NCBI RefSeq assembly: GCF_030679875.1
Contig: NZ_JAUXSP010000021.1
Coordinates: 248,001 to 312,000, forward strand
DNA length: 64,000 nucleotides
Reading direction: 5' to 3'
Source: Phenylobacterium sp.
Lineage (GTDB): Bacteria > Pseudomonadota > Alphaproteobacteria > Caulobacterales > Caulobacteraceae
Part shown: piece by piece, positions 18,100 to 27,034 of the stretch
How the letters are laid out: every line of letters begins with the position of its first letter
Numbering within the stretch: the stretch's first letter is position 1
Notes under the pieces: model-generated
Told to the model about the DNA's origin: nothing
Databases searched by the model: none
Seen by the model: the letters and a program-made list of their open reading frames with translations, nothing else
Made by a program: the position numbers and the translations under genes

Positions 18100-19470
18100 A
18101 TGCAAGAGTTCGATCCTAGACGTCCTACGCTGCGCTACGCGCCCCGCCTGATGGTGGGGATCGGCGGCATCTGCGCCCTGGCGATGGGCTGGAAGCTGAC
18201 CGCCGCCGAGGCCACCGCCCCCGTTCCACCCCTGCTGGACTCAGCGGCCATCAGCGCCCTGCAGCATGAGGCGTTCGCCAGGGCCGAGGCCTTGCCGGGC
18301 TTCGCCCGGCCCGAGAATGTCGCCGTCAAGGTTCTGCCTGGCGACACCCTTGAAGCCGCCGTCGCCCGCACCGGTGTCTCCATTGAGGAGGCGCGGCTGG
18401 CGGTCCGCACCCTGGGCGAGGCCATGGACACCGTCCATATCAAGGCCGGCATGACCTTTGACGCCGCAATTGCGCGACCGCAGGACGAGGCCGGACAGGC
18501 TCGCCTGATTGGCCTCTCGCTGCGGACCGGCCCAGCCACCGCTGTCACCCTGTCGCGCACCTTCGACGGCGCCCTGCGCCTGCGCGAGATGGAAGAGGCG
18601 ATCCGCAACGAGACCACTGTCGCCCAGGGCGAAATCCACGGCTCCCTCTATGAGAGCGCCGCCAAGCTGGGCGCCAACTCCACGGTCACCGCCAAGGTCG
18701 TGAAGCTGTTCGCGCACAAGCTGGACTTCCAGCGCGACATCAAGGCTGGAGACGAATTCAAGCTGGTCTTCGAACGCAAGGTCACCGAGAGCGGCCGGAT
18801 CGTCGAAACTGGCGAGCTCGAATACGCCGAGGTCAAGGGCGTCAAATTCTACCGCTTTGAGCGCAATAATGGCGACGTCGACTATTTCGACGAGAGCGGG
18901 AAGAATATCCGCGGCTTCCTCCTGCGTACGCCGGTGGACGGCGCCCGCATCACCTCCAATTTCGGCCCTCGCCGCCACCCGGTGCTGGGCTTCCGCCGCA
19001 GCCACCAGGGCGTGGACTTTGGGGCCGGCACCGGCACCCCGATCCTGTCGGCCGGCGACGGTGTGATTGTCGAGGCTCGCCGCTGGGGCGGCTATGGCAA
19101 CTGGGTCCGCGTCCGCCATGCAGATGGTTGGGAGACCGGATACGCCCACGCCTCCCGCTTCGCCAAGGACATCCGTCCCGGAATGCGTGTGAAGCAAGGC
19201 CAGGTCATCGCCTATGTGGGCTCCACCGGCATGTCGACCGGCCCCCACCTGCACTACGAAGTCTGGAGAAACGGCCAGCGGGTCAATCCCATCGGCGCCA
19301 AGGTGCCTCAGGGCACCATCCTGGCCGGCGGCGAATTGGCGGCATTCAAGGCCAAGAAGACCCGGATCGACACTCTGCTGGCCAGCTCCAGCCCGGCCAA
19401 GGACGCCGAGGCGGTCAAGCTGGCGGCCGCGGAGATCGACACCGTCGCGTTGGCGGATCTGCGGCGCTGA
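18100..19470 (+). CDS. M23-family peptidoglycan endopeptidase
   Basis: M23 peptidases cut peptide cross-bridges in murein. The 456-residue product has an N-terminal membrane/signal segment near 17-33, a middle region with a LysM/OapA-like fold (about 75-190), and a C-terminal M23 domain. Zinc and catalytic residues are visible: H-Q-G-V-D with His302 and Asp306, and H-L-H-Y-E with His383 and His385. All LytM ligands are present, so it should be an active hydrolase rather than an activator. A start 96 bases upstream is possible, but ATG 18100 gives a normal exported protein. Role likely in growth or separation of the cell wall. Confidence 0.9.
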   Translation: MQEFDPRRPTLRYAPRLMVGIGGICALAMGWKLTAAEATAPVPPLLDSAAISALQHEAFARAEALPGFARPENVAVKVLPGDTLEAAVARTGVSIEEARLAVRTLGEAMDTVHIKAGMTFDAAIARPQDEAGQARLIGLSLRTGPATAVTLSRTFDGALRLREMEEAIRNETTVAQGEIHGSLYESAAKLGANSTVTAKVVKLFAHKLDFQRDIKAGDEFKLVFERKVTESGRIVETGELEYAEVKGVKFYRFERNNGDVDYFDESGKNIRGFLLRTPVDGARITSNFGPRRHPVLGFRRSHQGVDFGAGTGTPILSAGDGVIVEARRWGGYGNWVRVRHADGWETGYAHASRFAKDIRPGMRVKQGQVIAYVGSTGMSTGPHLHYEVWRNGQRVNPIGAKVPQGTILAGGELAAFKAKKTRIDTLLASSSPAKDAEAVKLAAAEIDTVALADLRR

Positions 19471-19563
19471 ACCTGCGCTGTCCTGACCTAGCGTCAGGGT
19501 TTCGCCGGCCGCGTCGCGGGCCTAAGCTGGCGTAACGAGCGAACGTCACCACTCGGAGGCTCC

Positions 19564-20796
19564 GTGACCGTCGCGACCCGTCCACCGACCCGCGCCCGCT
19601 ACGCCGCCCGCCGCGACGCCATTCTCAGCGCCGCTTGCAAGGTGTTCATCGACCAGGGCGTCAGCGGTTTCACCCTGGCGGCTGTCGCCAAGCGGATGGA
19701 CCTGCATCCGGTCAGCCTGACCTACTACTTCAAGCGCAAGGAAGATCTGGCGGCCGAGTGCATGCGGCTGACCCTCTCGCGGTTCAACGCCATGCTCGAA
19801 ATCGCCGAGCGCGAGGAGACCGCCCAGGCCAGGTTGCGGGCCTTCGTCGGCGCCTATTTCGAGACCCGCCGGGGGATCGTGCTGGGAGAAGCGCCGCGCC
19901 TCCTGCCGTTCGGTGAGATCACCCAGATCGGCGCGCCCGGCGACGAGGAACTGGTCGAGGCCTATCGCGCCCTGCGCCAGAGGCTCGCCCGGCTGTTGCG
20001 GCCCACCGACGCGCCGTGGCTCACGGGTCCGCGGCGCTACATGCTGGCCCACCTGATCATCGATCAACTCTGCTGGTCCGACACCTGGATCGCCGGTTAT
20101 GAGATCGCCGACTTTGGGCGCGTCGCCGAGAAAATCTCCGATGTGATGATCAATGGTCTGGCCGCCCCCGGTCAGGCCCAGCCCCACCGGACCCTGCTGG
20201 ACCTGGGCGCGCCGCCGGCCCTCAATGACGAGGTGACCCGCGAGCGGTTCCTGGTGGCGGCCACAGAGATCATCAACCGCGAGGGCTATCGCGGCGCCTC
20301 CGTCGACAAGATTTCAGCCTATCTCAACGTCACCAAGGGGTCATTCTACCACCACAACACCGACAAGGACGAGTTGGCGCGGGCCTGCTTCGAGCGCACC
20401 TTCGACCTGATCGACGAGGCCAAGACCCGCGGCGGATCCGAGCCCACGGGCTGGGAGCGCCTGTGGCTGATCGCGGCCTCTCTCACGGCCCATCAGACCA
20501 GCGGCGAGCGGGGCCGCATGCTGCGCCACTTCGCCTTGTCCGCCATGCCGGGCGAACTCCGCCGGTCAATTTCTGGCCGCTTCCAGCAGATCGCCAACGC
20601 CTTCTCCGGCATTATCAGCGACGGCATCGCCGACGGCTCCATCCGGCCCGCAGACCCTCTGCTGTCGGCTCACCTGGTGATGGCGATGTTCAATTCCGTC
20701 CTGCTGCTGGAGCATTGGGGCGAGGACGCCACCGTCGATACGGTGATCAGCGCCTATGTGCGCCCAGCCCTGATGGGCTTCTTCACGCCCGAATAG
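19564..20796 (+). CDS. Tandem TetR-family transcriptional regulator (two HTH domains)
   Basis: The 410-residue product is about twice the usual TetR length. A first TetR helix-turn-helix lies at about 14-60 (I-L-S-A-A ... Y-Y-F-K-R-K-E-D-L), followed by its ligand-type helical domain. A second complete helix-turn-helix lies at about 225-275 (F-L-V-A-A-T-E-I-I ... S-F-Y-H-H-N-T-D-K-D-E-L) with its own C-terminal helical domain. The start is GTG at 19564 after a CGGAGG site. Such fused repeats act as a pseudo-dimer in one chain in some actinobacterial and proteobacterial families. No effector gene adjoins it on the same strand; the downstream alcohol dehydrogenase converges from the other strand. 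Confidence 0.88.
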   Translation: MTVATRPPTRARYAARRDAILSAACKVFIDQGVSGFTLAAVAKRMDLHPVSLTYYFKRKEDLAAECMRLTLSRFNAMLEIAEREETAQARLRAFVGAYFETRRGIVLGEAPRLLPFGEITQIGAPGDEELVEAYRALRQRLARLLRPTDAPWLTGPRRYMLAHLIIDQLCWSDTWIAGYEIADFGRVAEKISDVMINGLAAPGQAQPHRTLLDLGAPPALNDEVTRERFLVAATEIINREGYRGASVDKISAYLNVTKGSFYHHNTDKDELARACFERTFDLIDEAKTRGGSEPTGWERLWLIAASLTAHQTSGERGRMLRHFALSAMPGELRRSISGRFQQIANAFSGIISDGIADGSIRPADPLLSAHLVMAMFNSVLLLEHWGEDATVDTVISAYVRPALMGFFTPE

Positions 20797-20874
20797 GGGC
20801 TCTGGAGCGCGTTCCGCACGGGTTGGGCCCGGGTTTCTGGATTGAGTGCGCGCGCTTTTGAATCTGGAGCATAG

Positions 20875-20904
20875 AAAAAGGGGCGGCCGCCGCCGCCCCT
20901 TTTG
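20875..20904. terminator. Bidirectional terminator between tetR and the alcohol dehydrogenase
   Basis: An inverted repeat pairs AAAAGGGGCGGC with GCCGCCCCTTTT, giving a GC-rich stem flanked by A residues on one side and T residues on the other. It can therefore terminate transcription on either strand, as suits the converging genes. Nothing else is evident in the 287-base gap, apart from a GGAGCGCGTTCC inverted repeat near 20805. Confidence 0.75.
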
Positions 20905-21083
20905 GACGCCCCCAGAATCGTCGCGGACCAATGCCGCCGCGCCCGATCTCCCCCCTAGGAACGTCGTTGACCGAACCTCAGTTGATGAAGCTTGCCCTTG
21001 CCCCACGCGAGGAACAAGCCTGCACGCCTATTAAGGGAATGGGGCGGGCCAAGTCTGGTCCCGCCTGCTCCCACATCGAGCGA

Positions 21084-22184
21084 TCAGGCGTCGAAGACGA
21101 TGACAGAGCGGGCGATTTCCCCACGCTTCATTTCGTCGAACGCTTCATTGACCTGCTCCAGCTTCAGGCGGCGCGACACGAGGTCATCAAGTTTGAGTCG
21201 GCCTGACATGTAGAAATCCACCAGCCGGGGCATGTCGACGGGGAAGCGGTTGGACCCCATCATCGAACCCTGGATGCGCTTCTCCCCCAGGAAGGCCGCG
21301 CCCATCAGATTGATGGTCTGGCCCACCGGGATCATGCCGATGATGTTGGCGGTGCCGCCGCGACGCAGCATGTTGAAGGCCTGCTCGGCGGTCTTGGCCA
21401 GGCCAATGGCTTCGAAGGCGTGATGCACGCCGCCCTTGGTCATCTCCATCACCGCCTTCACCGCATCGGTGTCAGCCGCGCAGATGAAGTCCGTCGCCCC
21501 GAACGCCATGGCCAGGTTCTGCTTACCCGGCACCATGTCGATGGCGATGATCCGGCCGGCGCCGGCGATGGCCGCGCCGTTGATCGCCGAAAGGCCGACG
21601 CCGCCGCAGCCGATAATGGCGACCGTCTCGCCCGGCCGCACATTGGAAGTGTGGATCACCGCGCCGACACCGGTGGTCACCGAACAACCGATCAGGGCGG
21701 CGCGGTCGAAGGGCATGTCCTTGCGGATGGCTACGCAGGCATGCTCGTGGATCAGCATCTGCTCGGCGAATGAGGACAGGTTCAGAAACTGCGGCAGGCC
21801 GACCCCATTCTGCATCAGCCGCGGCTCTTCGTCCTTGTCACGCTTGGTGTCAGGGGAGACGCAGAGGCTCATCCGGCCGGTGAGGCAGGACTCGCAGTGG
21901 CCACAGTAAGCCGACAGGCAGGTGATGACGTGGTCGCCCGGCTTCACCGTGCGGACTTCCGAACCCACCTGTTCGACGATGCCGGCGCTCTCGTGGCCCA
22001 GCACAGCCGGCAGCGGGTGCGGATAGGAGCCCTCGATGAAGTGAAGGTCGGAATGGCAGACGCCGGCGGCCATGGTGCGGATCAGCACCTCATGGGGGCC
22101 AGGCTTGTTGATCTGGACGTCTTCGATCTGAAGCGGCTTGCCCACTTCGCGCAGAACGGCGGCCTTCATGTCGTGCTTCCCCAT
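21084..22184 (-). CDS. Zinc-dependent alcohol dehydrogenase (MDR superfamily)
   Basis: A 366-residue medium-chain dehydrogenase that oxidises an alcohol (or aldehyde adduct) with NAD. Visible are catalytic zinc ligands C-H-S-D near residue 43 and G-H-E near 64, a structural zinc loop C-G-H-C-E-S-C with a fourth cysteine after seven residues, and the Rossmann motif G-C-G-G-V-G-L. The long insert after the structural loop (S-P-D-T-K-R) and overall length resemble class III/NDMA-type enzymes, but the substrate is uncertain. A start five codons further in is also possible. It lies alone on the minus strand, separated from tetR by a terminator. Confidence 0.9.
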   Translation of the reverse strand: MGKHDMKAAVLREVGKPLQIEDVQINKPGPHEVLIRTMAAGVCHSDLHFIEGSYPHPLPAVLGHESAGIVEQVGSEVRTVKPGDHVITCLSAYCGHCESCLTGRMSLCVSPDTKRDKDEEPRLMQNGVGLPQFLNLSSFAEQMLIHEHACVAIRKDMPFDRAALIGCSVTTGVGAVIHTSNVRPGETVAIIGCGGVGLSAINGAAIAGAGRIIAIDMVPGKQNLAMAFGATDFICAADTDAVKAVMEMTKGGVHHAFEAIGLAKTAEQAFNMLRRGGTANIIGMIPVGQTINLMGAAFLGEKRIQGSMMGSNRFPVDMPRLVDFYMSGRLKLDDLVSRRLKLEQVNEAFDEMKRGEIARSVIVFDA

Positions 22185-22313
22185 AAGAGCGCCCGCTGAC
22201 CGGGCCGGTTCAGGGCCACTGAACGGGCCCCCTTGAGAAGAGTTATCGCCGTTCAGGTCACAGGGGCCAAGAGGGTTTTGCCGCTAGAGCCCGGGTGCGA
22301 TGACCCCTACCCG

Positions 22314-23297
22314 TCAGGCGGCCTCACGGGTGGGCGACAGGCCAGGCCAGGATCGGTCCCGCAGCCCCGCCGGAAGACGGGCCCACAGCCCTGCCCCGAC
22401 GTTCGCCAGGCTGGGAACCGCCAGAACAGGCCAGCGGACCTGCGGGAACCGGCGGCGGGGCGCCGGAAGACAGGCGTCCAGACTGGCCAGCAGCCGCTCC
22501 GCGGGCCCATCATTGATGAAGTGATCGGCGCCAGGGACCCGCTCCAGCCGGATCGACCTGCGCGCCCGGGTCTCGGCCACCAGCCGCTCGGCGGCCTCCA
22601 GCGGGGCGAAGTCGTCCCGGTCGCCGTGGATGAGATGAATCGGGATCGGCAACCGGCCCAGGGCCTCGCGAACCGGCGCGAGGCGCTCAGGTTGGCCGGT
22701 GACCTCCAGCACAGCATTGCGCAGGTCCCGCGGGATCAGCGAAAGCGCCCGGCCGCCGGTGTCCAGCAGCCACCGGGCGGTGGGCCCAGGCTCGCCATAA
22801 TAGCCCGAAAGCAGGACAAGCCCGCGCACGCGACGACCATGTCGACGGGCCATCAAGGTGGCGATGGCCGCCCCATAGGATTGCCCCACCAGCAAGATCT
22901 GCTGTCCCGGAGCGGCCTTCAGCAGGGGAGACAGGGCGAGCGCCTGCACATCAAGGTCTGGCACATGGTCGCTGGGCTGAGAGGCGCCGAAGCCCGGGCG
23001 ATCAACCACGATCATCTCCCGGTCCGCCGGCAGGGCGGCCAGCACCGGCGCCCAGTATTCCGCCCATGAGGGTGATCCCGTCACCACCACGATCTTCCAG
23101 GGCGCCGGCAGGTCCCGCGGGCTCTCCAGCGCCGAGATGCGCCACCCCAAATCGCCTCCAGCCTCAAAGCTGGTGCGCCGAACCAGTGTGTCCGGATAGT
23201 CCTTGGACATGGGGACATGCTCGGTCCGGCCAAGCATGGCGGAGGCAAAGCACGCCCAACCGACGCCGACGACACCCTTGGGCCTTTTGCGAGGCAC
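22314..23297 (-). CDS. Alpha/beta hydrolase with N-terminal membrane segment
   Basis: A 327-residue alpha/beta-hydrolase. The nucleophile elbow is G-Q-S-Y-G, the acid is in H-G-D-R-D-D and the catalytic histidine in A-D-H-F; a D-R-P-G-F-G-A-S segment forms the usual oxyanion-side loop. The first ~20 residues contain a short hydrophobic stretch (V-V-G-V-G-W-A-C-F-A), suggesting a membrane anchor or signal. I chose GTG 23297 because AGGGAG lies six bases upstream; a TTG 63 bases further out is possible. Substrate unknown; epoxide hydrolases and lipases share this pattern. It ends before the alcohol dehydrogenase and starts 67 bases beyond the 3' end of ubiG. Confidence 0.82.
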   Translation of the reverse strand: MPRKRPKGVVGVGWACFASAMLGRTEHVPMSKDYPDTLVRRTSFEAGGDLGWRISALESPRDLPAPWKIVVVTGSPSWAEYWAPVLAALPADREMIVVDRPGFGASQPSDHVPDLDVQALALSPLLKAAPGQQILLVGQSYGAAIATLMARRHGRRVRGLVLLSGYYGEPGPTARWLLDTGGRALSLIPRDLRNAVLEVTGQPERLAPVREALGRLPIPIHLIHGDRDDFAPLEAAERLVAETRARRSIRLERVPGADHFINDGPAERLLASLDACLPAPRRRFPQVRWPVLAVPSLANVGAGLWARLPAGLRDRSWPGLSPTREAA

Positions 23298-23363
23298 ACG
23301 ATACTCCCTGGTCAAGCCTGATTGCAGCAATGAACGCTCAGGCCGTCTTCGGGTTCTCAAAAA

Positions 23364-24122
23364 TCAGGGCGCCGCCCGGGTCACCGTCATCATGTAGTTG
23401 ACCTCGCTGTCGCGGGCCTGAGACCAGCGACCGGTCAGGGGGTTGAAGACCACGCCATAGGGCCCCTCGACGCTCACCGGCTCGGCGGCCAGAAACCCGC
23501 GCAGCTCATCGGGCGTCAGGAACTTGCGCCAGTCGTGGGTGCCGGCCGGCAGCCAACGCAGGATGTACTCGGCCCCGACCTTGGCCAGGGCCAGGGCCTT
23601 CAAGGTCCGGTTCAAGGTGGCGACGATCATGATCCCCCCCGGCGCCAGCAGCTGGGCGCAGCTGCGCAGATAGGCGCCGGGATCAGCCACGTGCTCGATC
23701 ACCTCCATGTTGAGGATCACGTCGAAGGGTGCGGTCCCCTCGGCCAGAAGTTGTTCGGCCGTGGCGCAGCGATAGTCGATGGTCAGGCCCTGCTCGGCGG
23801 CATGGGTGCTGGCTGTGCCGATATTGCGCTCCGAGGCGTCCACGCCGGTGACCGCAAAGCCCAGCCGGCTCATGGGCTCCGACAACAGCCCGCCGCCGCA
23901 GCCGATATCCAAGAGACGCAGGCCCTCGAACGGCCGCCGCGCCAGAGGATCACGGCCGAACCGGGCCAGCGTCTTGTCGCGAATGAAGGTCAGCCGGGTC
24001 GGATTGAACCGGTGCAACGGCGCGAACTTGCCATGCGGGTCCCACCATTCGGCGGCGATGCGGGAGAAACGCTCGACCTCTTCGGGATCGATGCTGGAGC
24101 GAAGATCGGGGCTTGCGGACAT
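23364..24122 (-). CDS. ubiG: Ubiquinone biosynthesis O-methyltransferase UbiG
   Basis: UbiG performs both O-methylations in ubiquinone synthesis using S-adenosylmethionine. The 252-residue product has the UbiG opening [19 protein letters not shown], the SAM-binding motif [13 protein letters not shown] and the post-motif L-N-M-E-V-I-E-H-V. It has the diagnostic late segment G-T-H-D-W-R-K-F and a C-terminal V-N-Y-M. Length is normal. The start at 24122 is chosen by homology with the family N-terminus. It is divergent from lysC, with about 160 bases between; that pairing is common in Caulobacteraceae and other alphaproteobacteria. Confidence 0.96.
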   Translation of the reverse strand: MSASPDLRSSIDPEEVERFSRIAAEWWDPHGKFAPLHRFNPTRLTFIRDKTLARFGRDPLARRPFEGLRLLDIGCGGGLLSEPMSRLGFAVTGVDASERNIGTASTHAAEQGLTIDYRCATAEQLLAEGTAPFDVILNMEVIEHVADPGAYLRSCAQLLAPGGIMIVATLNRTLKALALAKVGAEYILRWLPAGTHDWRKFLTPDELRGFLAAEPVSVEGPYGVVFNPLTGRWSQARDSEVNYMMTVTRAAP

Positions 24123-24281
24123 AGGCTCACATATAGCGTGCGGCGAGGCTTGCGGAAGGGCGGCGCGTCGACACGGCCGTGGAGGCCGCAGCGCCACGGG
24201 CTGTGACTTGCGAATGTTACATTGCAGGCCGGCTTGGCCGTCGGTAGAAGGGCGGCCTTCTGTAACGGGGGTCGATCCGGC

Positions 24282-25532
24282 GTGGCCCGTCTGGTGATGA
24301 AATTCGGCGGCACCTCGGTGGCCGACCTTGAGCGTATCCGGCGCGTGGGCCGGCTCGTGGCCGCGGAAGTGGCTGCTGGCCACCGCGTGGCCGTGGTGGT
24401 CTCGGCCATGTCAGGCAAGACCAATGAGCTCGTGGCCTGGACTGACGGCGCGGGCGCCGCAGCCGAGGGCCTGACGCCGTCCGATGATGAGTACGACACT
24501 GTCGTCGCCTCCGGCGAGCAGGTGACCGCCGGCCTGCTGGCCATGACCCTTCGCAATATGGGTCTTCCCGCCCGCTCCTGGCTGGGCTGGCAGATTCCGA
24601 TCATCGCCGATGACGCCCATGGCCGGGCCCGCATCGAGGAGATTCCGCCCGAGAAGCTGGCCGCGGCGCTGGACGCCGGCGAAGTGGCCGTGATCGCCGG
24701 CTTCCAGGGCGTGACCCGCGAGGGCCGCATCGCCACCCTCGGCCGCGGGGGGTCCGACACCAGCGCCGTGGCGATCGCCGCGGCCCTGAAGGCTGAACGC
24801 TGCGACATCTATACCGACGTGGACGGGGTCTACACCACCGACCCGCGGATCGAGTCCAAGGCCCGCAAGCTGTCGAAAATCTCCTTCGAGGAGATGCTGG
24901 AGATGGCTTCCCTCGGCGCCAAGGTGCTCCAGACGCGCTCGGTGGAGCTGGCCATGGCTCAGCACATGCCGGTGCGCGTGCTATCGAGTTTCGTAGAACC
25001 CGGAGAGGCCCCCGGTCAGGGCACCATCGTCTGCGACGAGGAGGAGATCGTGGAAAAGCGCATCGTGAGCGGCGTCGCCTATAGCCGCGACGAAGCCAAG
25101 ATCAGCGTCTTCGGCCTGCCCGACCATCCCGGCGTCTCCTCGGAGATCTTCGGGCGGCTGGCCGACGCCAATGTGAATGTGGACATGATCGTCCAGAGCC
25201 ACGCCCGCACCCAGGACACGGCGAACATGGAGTTCACCGTCGGCAAGCGGGACGCGGCCCGGGCCATCGAGATCATGCGACAGGCCAAGTCGGTGATCGG
25301 CTTCGAAGACGTGGCGGTGAACGAGGACGTGGCCAAGGTCTCGGTGATCGGGGTGGGCATGCGCAGCCACGCCGGCGTGGCCAAGACCATGTTCGGCGCC
25401 CTGGCCGAGAAGGGCGTCAACATCCAGGTCATCTCCACCAGCGAGATCAAGATCAGCGTGCTGATCGACGCCGCCTATACCGAACTCGCCGTCCGCGCCC
25501 TGCATGCGGCCTACGAGCTGGACAAGCTCTAG
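24282..25532 (+). CDS. lysC: Aspartate kinase LysC
   Basis: Aspartate kinase phosphorylates L-aspartate, the first step toward lysine, threonine, methionine and diaminopimelate. The 416-residue product has the kinase signature [10 protein letters not shown] near its N-terminus, the nucleotide motif [11 protein letters not shown] and [12 protein letters not shown]. Two C-terminal ACT domains (about 265-416) would bind lysine/threonine for feedback inhibition. GTG 24282 gives the usual V-A-R-L-V-M-K-F start; ATG 24297 is the alternative. No riboswitch-like leader is visible. Its stop codon shares a CTAG with the stop of the converging MFS gene. Confidence 0.96.
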   Translation: MARLVMKFGGTSVADLERIRRVGRLVAAEVAAGHRVAVVVSAMSGKTNELVAWTDGAGAAAEGLTPSDDEYDTVVASGEQVTAGLLAMTLRNMGLPARSWLGWQIPIIADDAHGRARIEEIPPEKLAAALDAGEVAVIAGFQGVTREGRIATLGRGGSDTSAVAIAAALKAERCDIYTDVDGVYTTDPRIESKARKLSKISFEEMLEMASLGAKVLQTRSVELAMAQHMPVRVLSSFVEPGEAPGQGTIVCDEEEIVEKRIVSGVAYSRDEAKISVFGLPDHPGVSSEIFGRLADANVNVDMIVQSHARTQDTANMEFTVGKRDAARAIEIMRQAKSVIGFEDVAVNEDVAKVSVIGVGMRSHAGVAKTMFGALAEKGVNIQVISTSEIKISVLIDAAYTELAVRALHAAYELDKL

Positions 25533-26947
25533 GCGATCGGCCCGACATCAGCCTGGGCGTCCTGCTTCTGGCTGAGGCGCCAGGCGGTGAAGATGGCGGC
25601 CGCGGCGACCGGCGTCGCGGCGGCGAACACCCAGAGCGCCGCGGCGCTGGCGCTGGTGAAGGTCAGGGACTCGCCGAAGCCTGCGAGATTGGCCAGGGCG
25701 CCTGCCACCGCTGCGCCGACCGCCGCGCCGGTGAACCGCACCGTATTGATCGCCCCGCCCCCCAGGCCGCGCTCATCGGCCGGCAGGGCTGCGAGCACCA
25801 TCTGGTTGATGAAGGCCGAGGACAGGCCAAAGCCTGACCCCAAAAGGACTGCGGCGAGCAGCAGGGTCCACAGCGGCCCCTCCGCGATGACGAAGATGCA
25901 CAGGCCGATGCCCAGGGCGGCCAGCACCGCGCCCAGCCGCACCATCCGCCCCCGCCAGACACCGGTCAGGTGGGCGATGGCCAGGGCCGAACCGGTCCAG
26001 GCCAGGGCCTCGACCCCGATCACATAACCCGCCGCCAGCGCCGAATAGCCCCGGGTCGTCTGCAGGATGGCTGGCCCATAGACGGTGAAGCCCATGGAGG
26101 CGGCCGTCATCAGGAACATGGTGGCGAACCCCAGGCCGCCGATGGTGCGAAAGTCGCCAGAGCTCTGCGGGAGCAGGCGGACCGCCGATCGGGCGTCGAT
26201 CTTGACGCTGAGCGCCAGAACCCCAAGACCCACGGCGATCAGGATCACCGCCAGGCTGAAGACGCCCAGGACATCGGCGGCGGCGATGGCGCCGACGCCC
26301 CCGGCGATCAGCAGCAATTGCAGGGCTGGCACGCCGCCGCCCTCCCCCTTCTCGCCCTTGGGCAGCAGGAACAGCGCCGCCCCGGCCACCAGCAGGCCCT
26401 GGATCACAAACGACCAGAAGGCCCAGCGCCACAGGCCCGCATCGGCGAACACCCCGCCCATCAGAGGCCCGATCAGGGTGGCGATGCCCCAGATCCCAGT
26501 GGCCGCAGCATAGACTCTGGGCAGGGTGCGGTCGGGGAACAGGAGGCCGATGGCCACCGAGCTGAACCCGGCCAGCCAGCCACCGCCCAGCCCCTGGACC
26601 AGGCGCCCGGCCAGGAAGGTCCAGATGTCCGGCGCCGCGGCGCTCATCAGACAGCCGAAGGAATAGATCACCGCCGAGAGCGCGAAGGCGCGCCTGAGGC
26701 CCGTGCGCCCTGACAGCCAACCTGCGCTGGCGCCCGCCACCACGGAGCCGAGCAGAAAGCCGGCCGTCGCCCAGCCGAAATAGGCGTAGCCGCCAAGATC
26801 GGCCCCGACGCTGGGCATGATGGTGGCGGTCACCAGGCTGTCGGCCGCATGCAGCCAGACCGCCAGGCAGATCAGCACAAACTGGGCGAACCGACCTTCG
26901 GCCAGGACGTCTTTCCAGCTCCCGGCGGCGGGGGCGGCGGTGAGCAT
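25529..26947 (-). CDS. MFS efflux transporter (DHA2-like, multidrug type)
   Basis: A 472-residue inner-membrane protein with about 12-14 hydrophobic segments. Major facilitator features include A-D-S-L-V-T-A-T-I-M-P in helix 1 (the D-x-x-I-V-x-x-A-L-P-like motif of drug:proton antiporters), G-W-L-S-G-R-T-G-L-R-R between helices 2 and 3 (motif A) and G-G-G-W-L-A-G in helix 5 (motif C region). This pattern fits EmrB/QacA-like exporters. Substrate unknown. The start at 26947 begins M-L-T-A-A-P just before the first helix; the upstream region is pyrimidine-rich, so the start remains uncertain. Confidence 0.85.
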   Translation of the reverse strand: MLTAAPAAGSWKDVLAEGRFAQFVLICLAVWLHAADSLVTATIMPSVGADLGGYAYFGWATAGFLLGSVVAGASAGWLSGRTGLRRAFALSAVIYSFGCLMSAAAPDIWTFLAGRLVQGLGGGWLAGFSSVAIGLLFPDRTLPRVYAAATGIWGIATLIGPLMGGVFADAGLWRWAFWSFVIQGLLVAGAALFLLPKGEKGEGGGVPALQLLLIAGGVGAIAAADVLGVFSLAVILIAVGLGVLALSVKIDARSAVRLLPQSSGDFRTIGGLGFATMFLMTAASMGFTVYGPAILQTTRGYSALAAGYVIGVEALAWTGSALAIAHLTGVWRGRMVRLGAVLAALGIGLCIFVIAEGPLWTLLLAAVLLGSGFGLSSAFINQMVLAALPADERGLGGGAINTVRFTGAAVGAAVAGALANLAGFGESLTFTSASAAALWVFAAATPVAAAAIFTAWRLSQKQDAQADVGPIA

Positions 26948-27034
26948 GGGGAGAGGCTTTGACCTACGAAACGGCGGAGGCCCTCCGCTAGACCCGCCCG
27001 GGCGTTTGCGCAACCTCGCCCCTAGACCACAGCC

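Noticed and set aside
24123-24281. Lysine riboswitch before lysC
   Set aside because: The gap is only about 160 bases and shows none of the expected paired helices; alphaproteobacteria generally rely on allosteric control of LysC.
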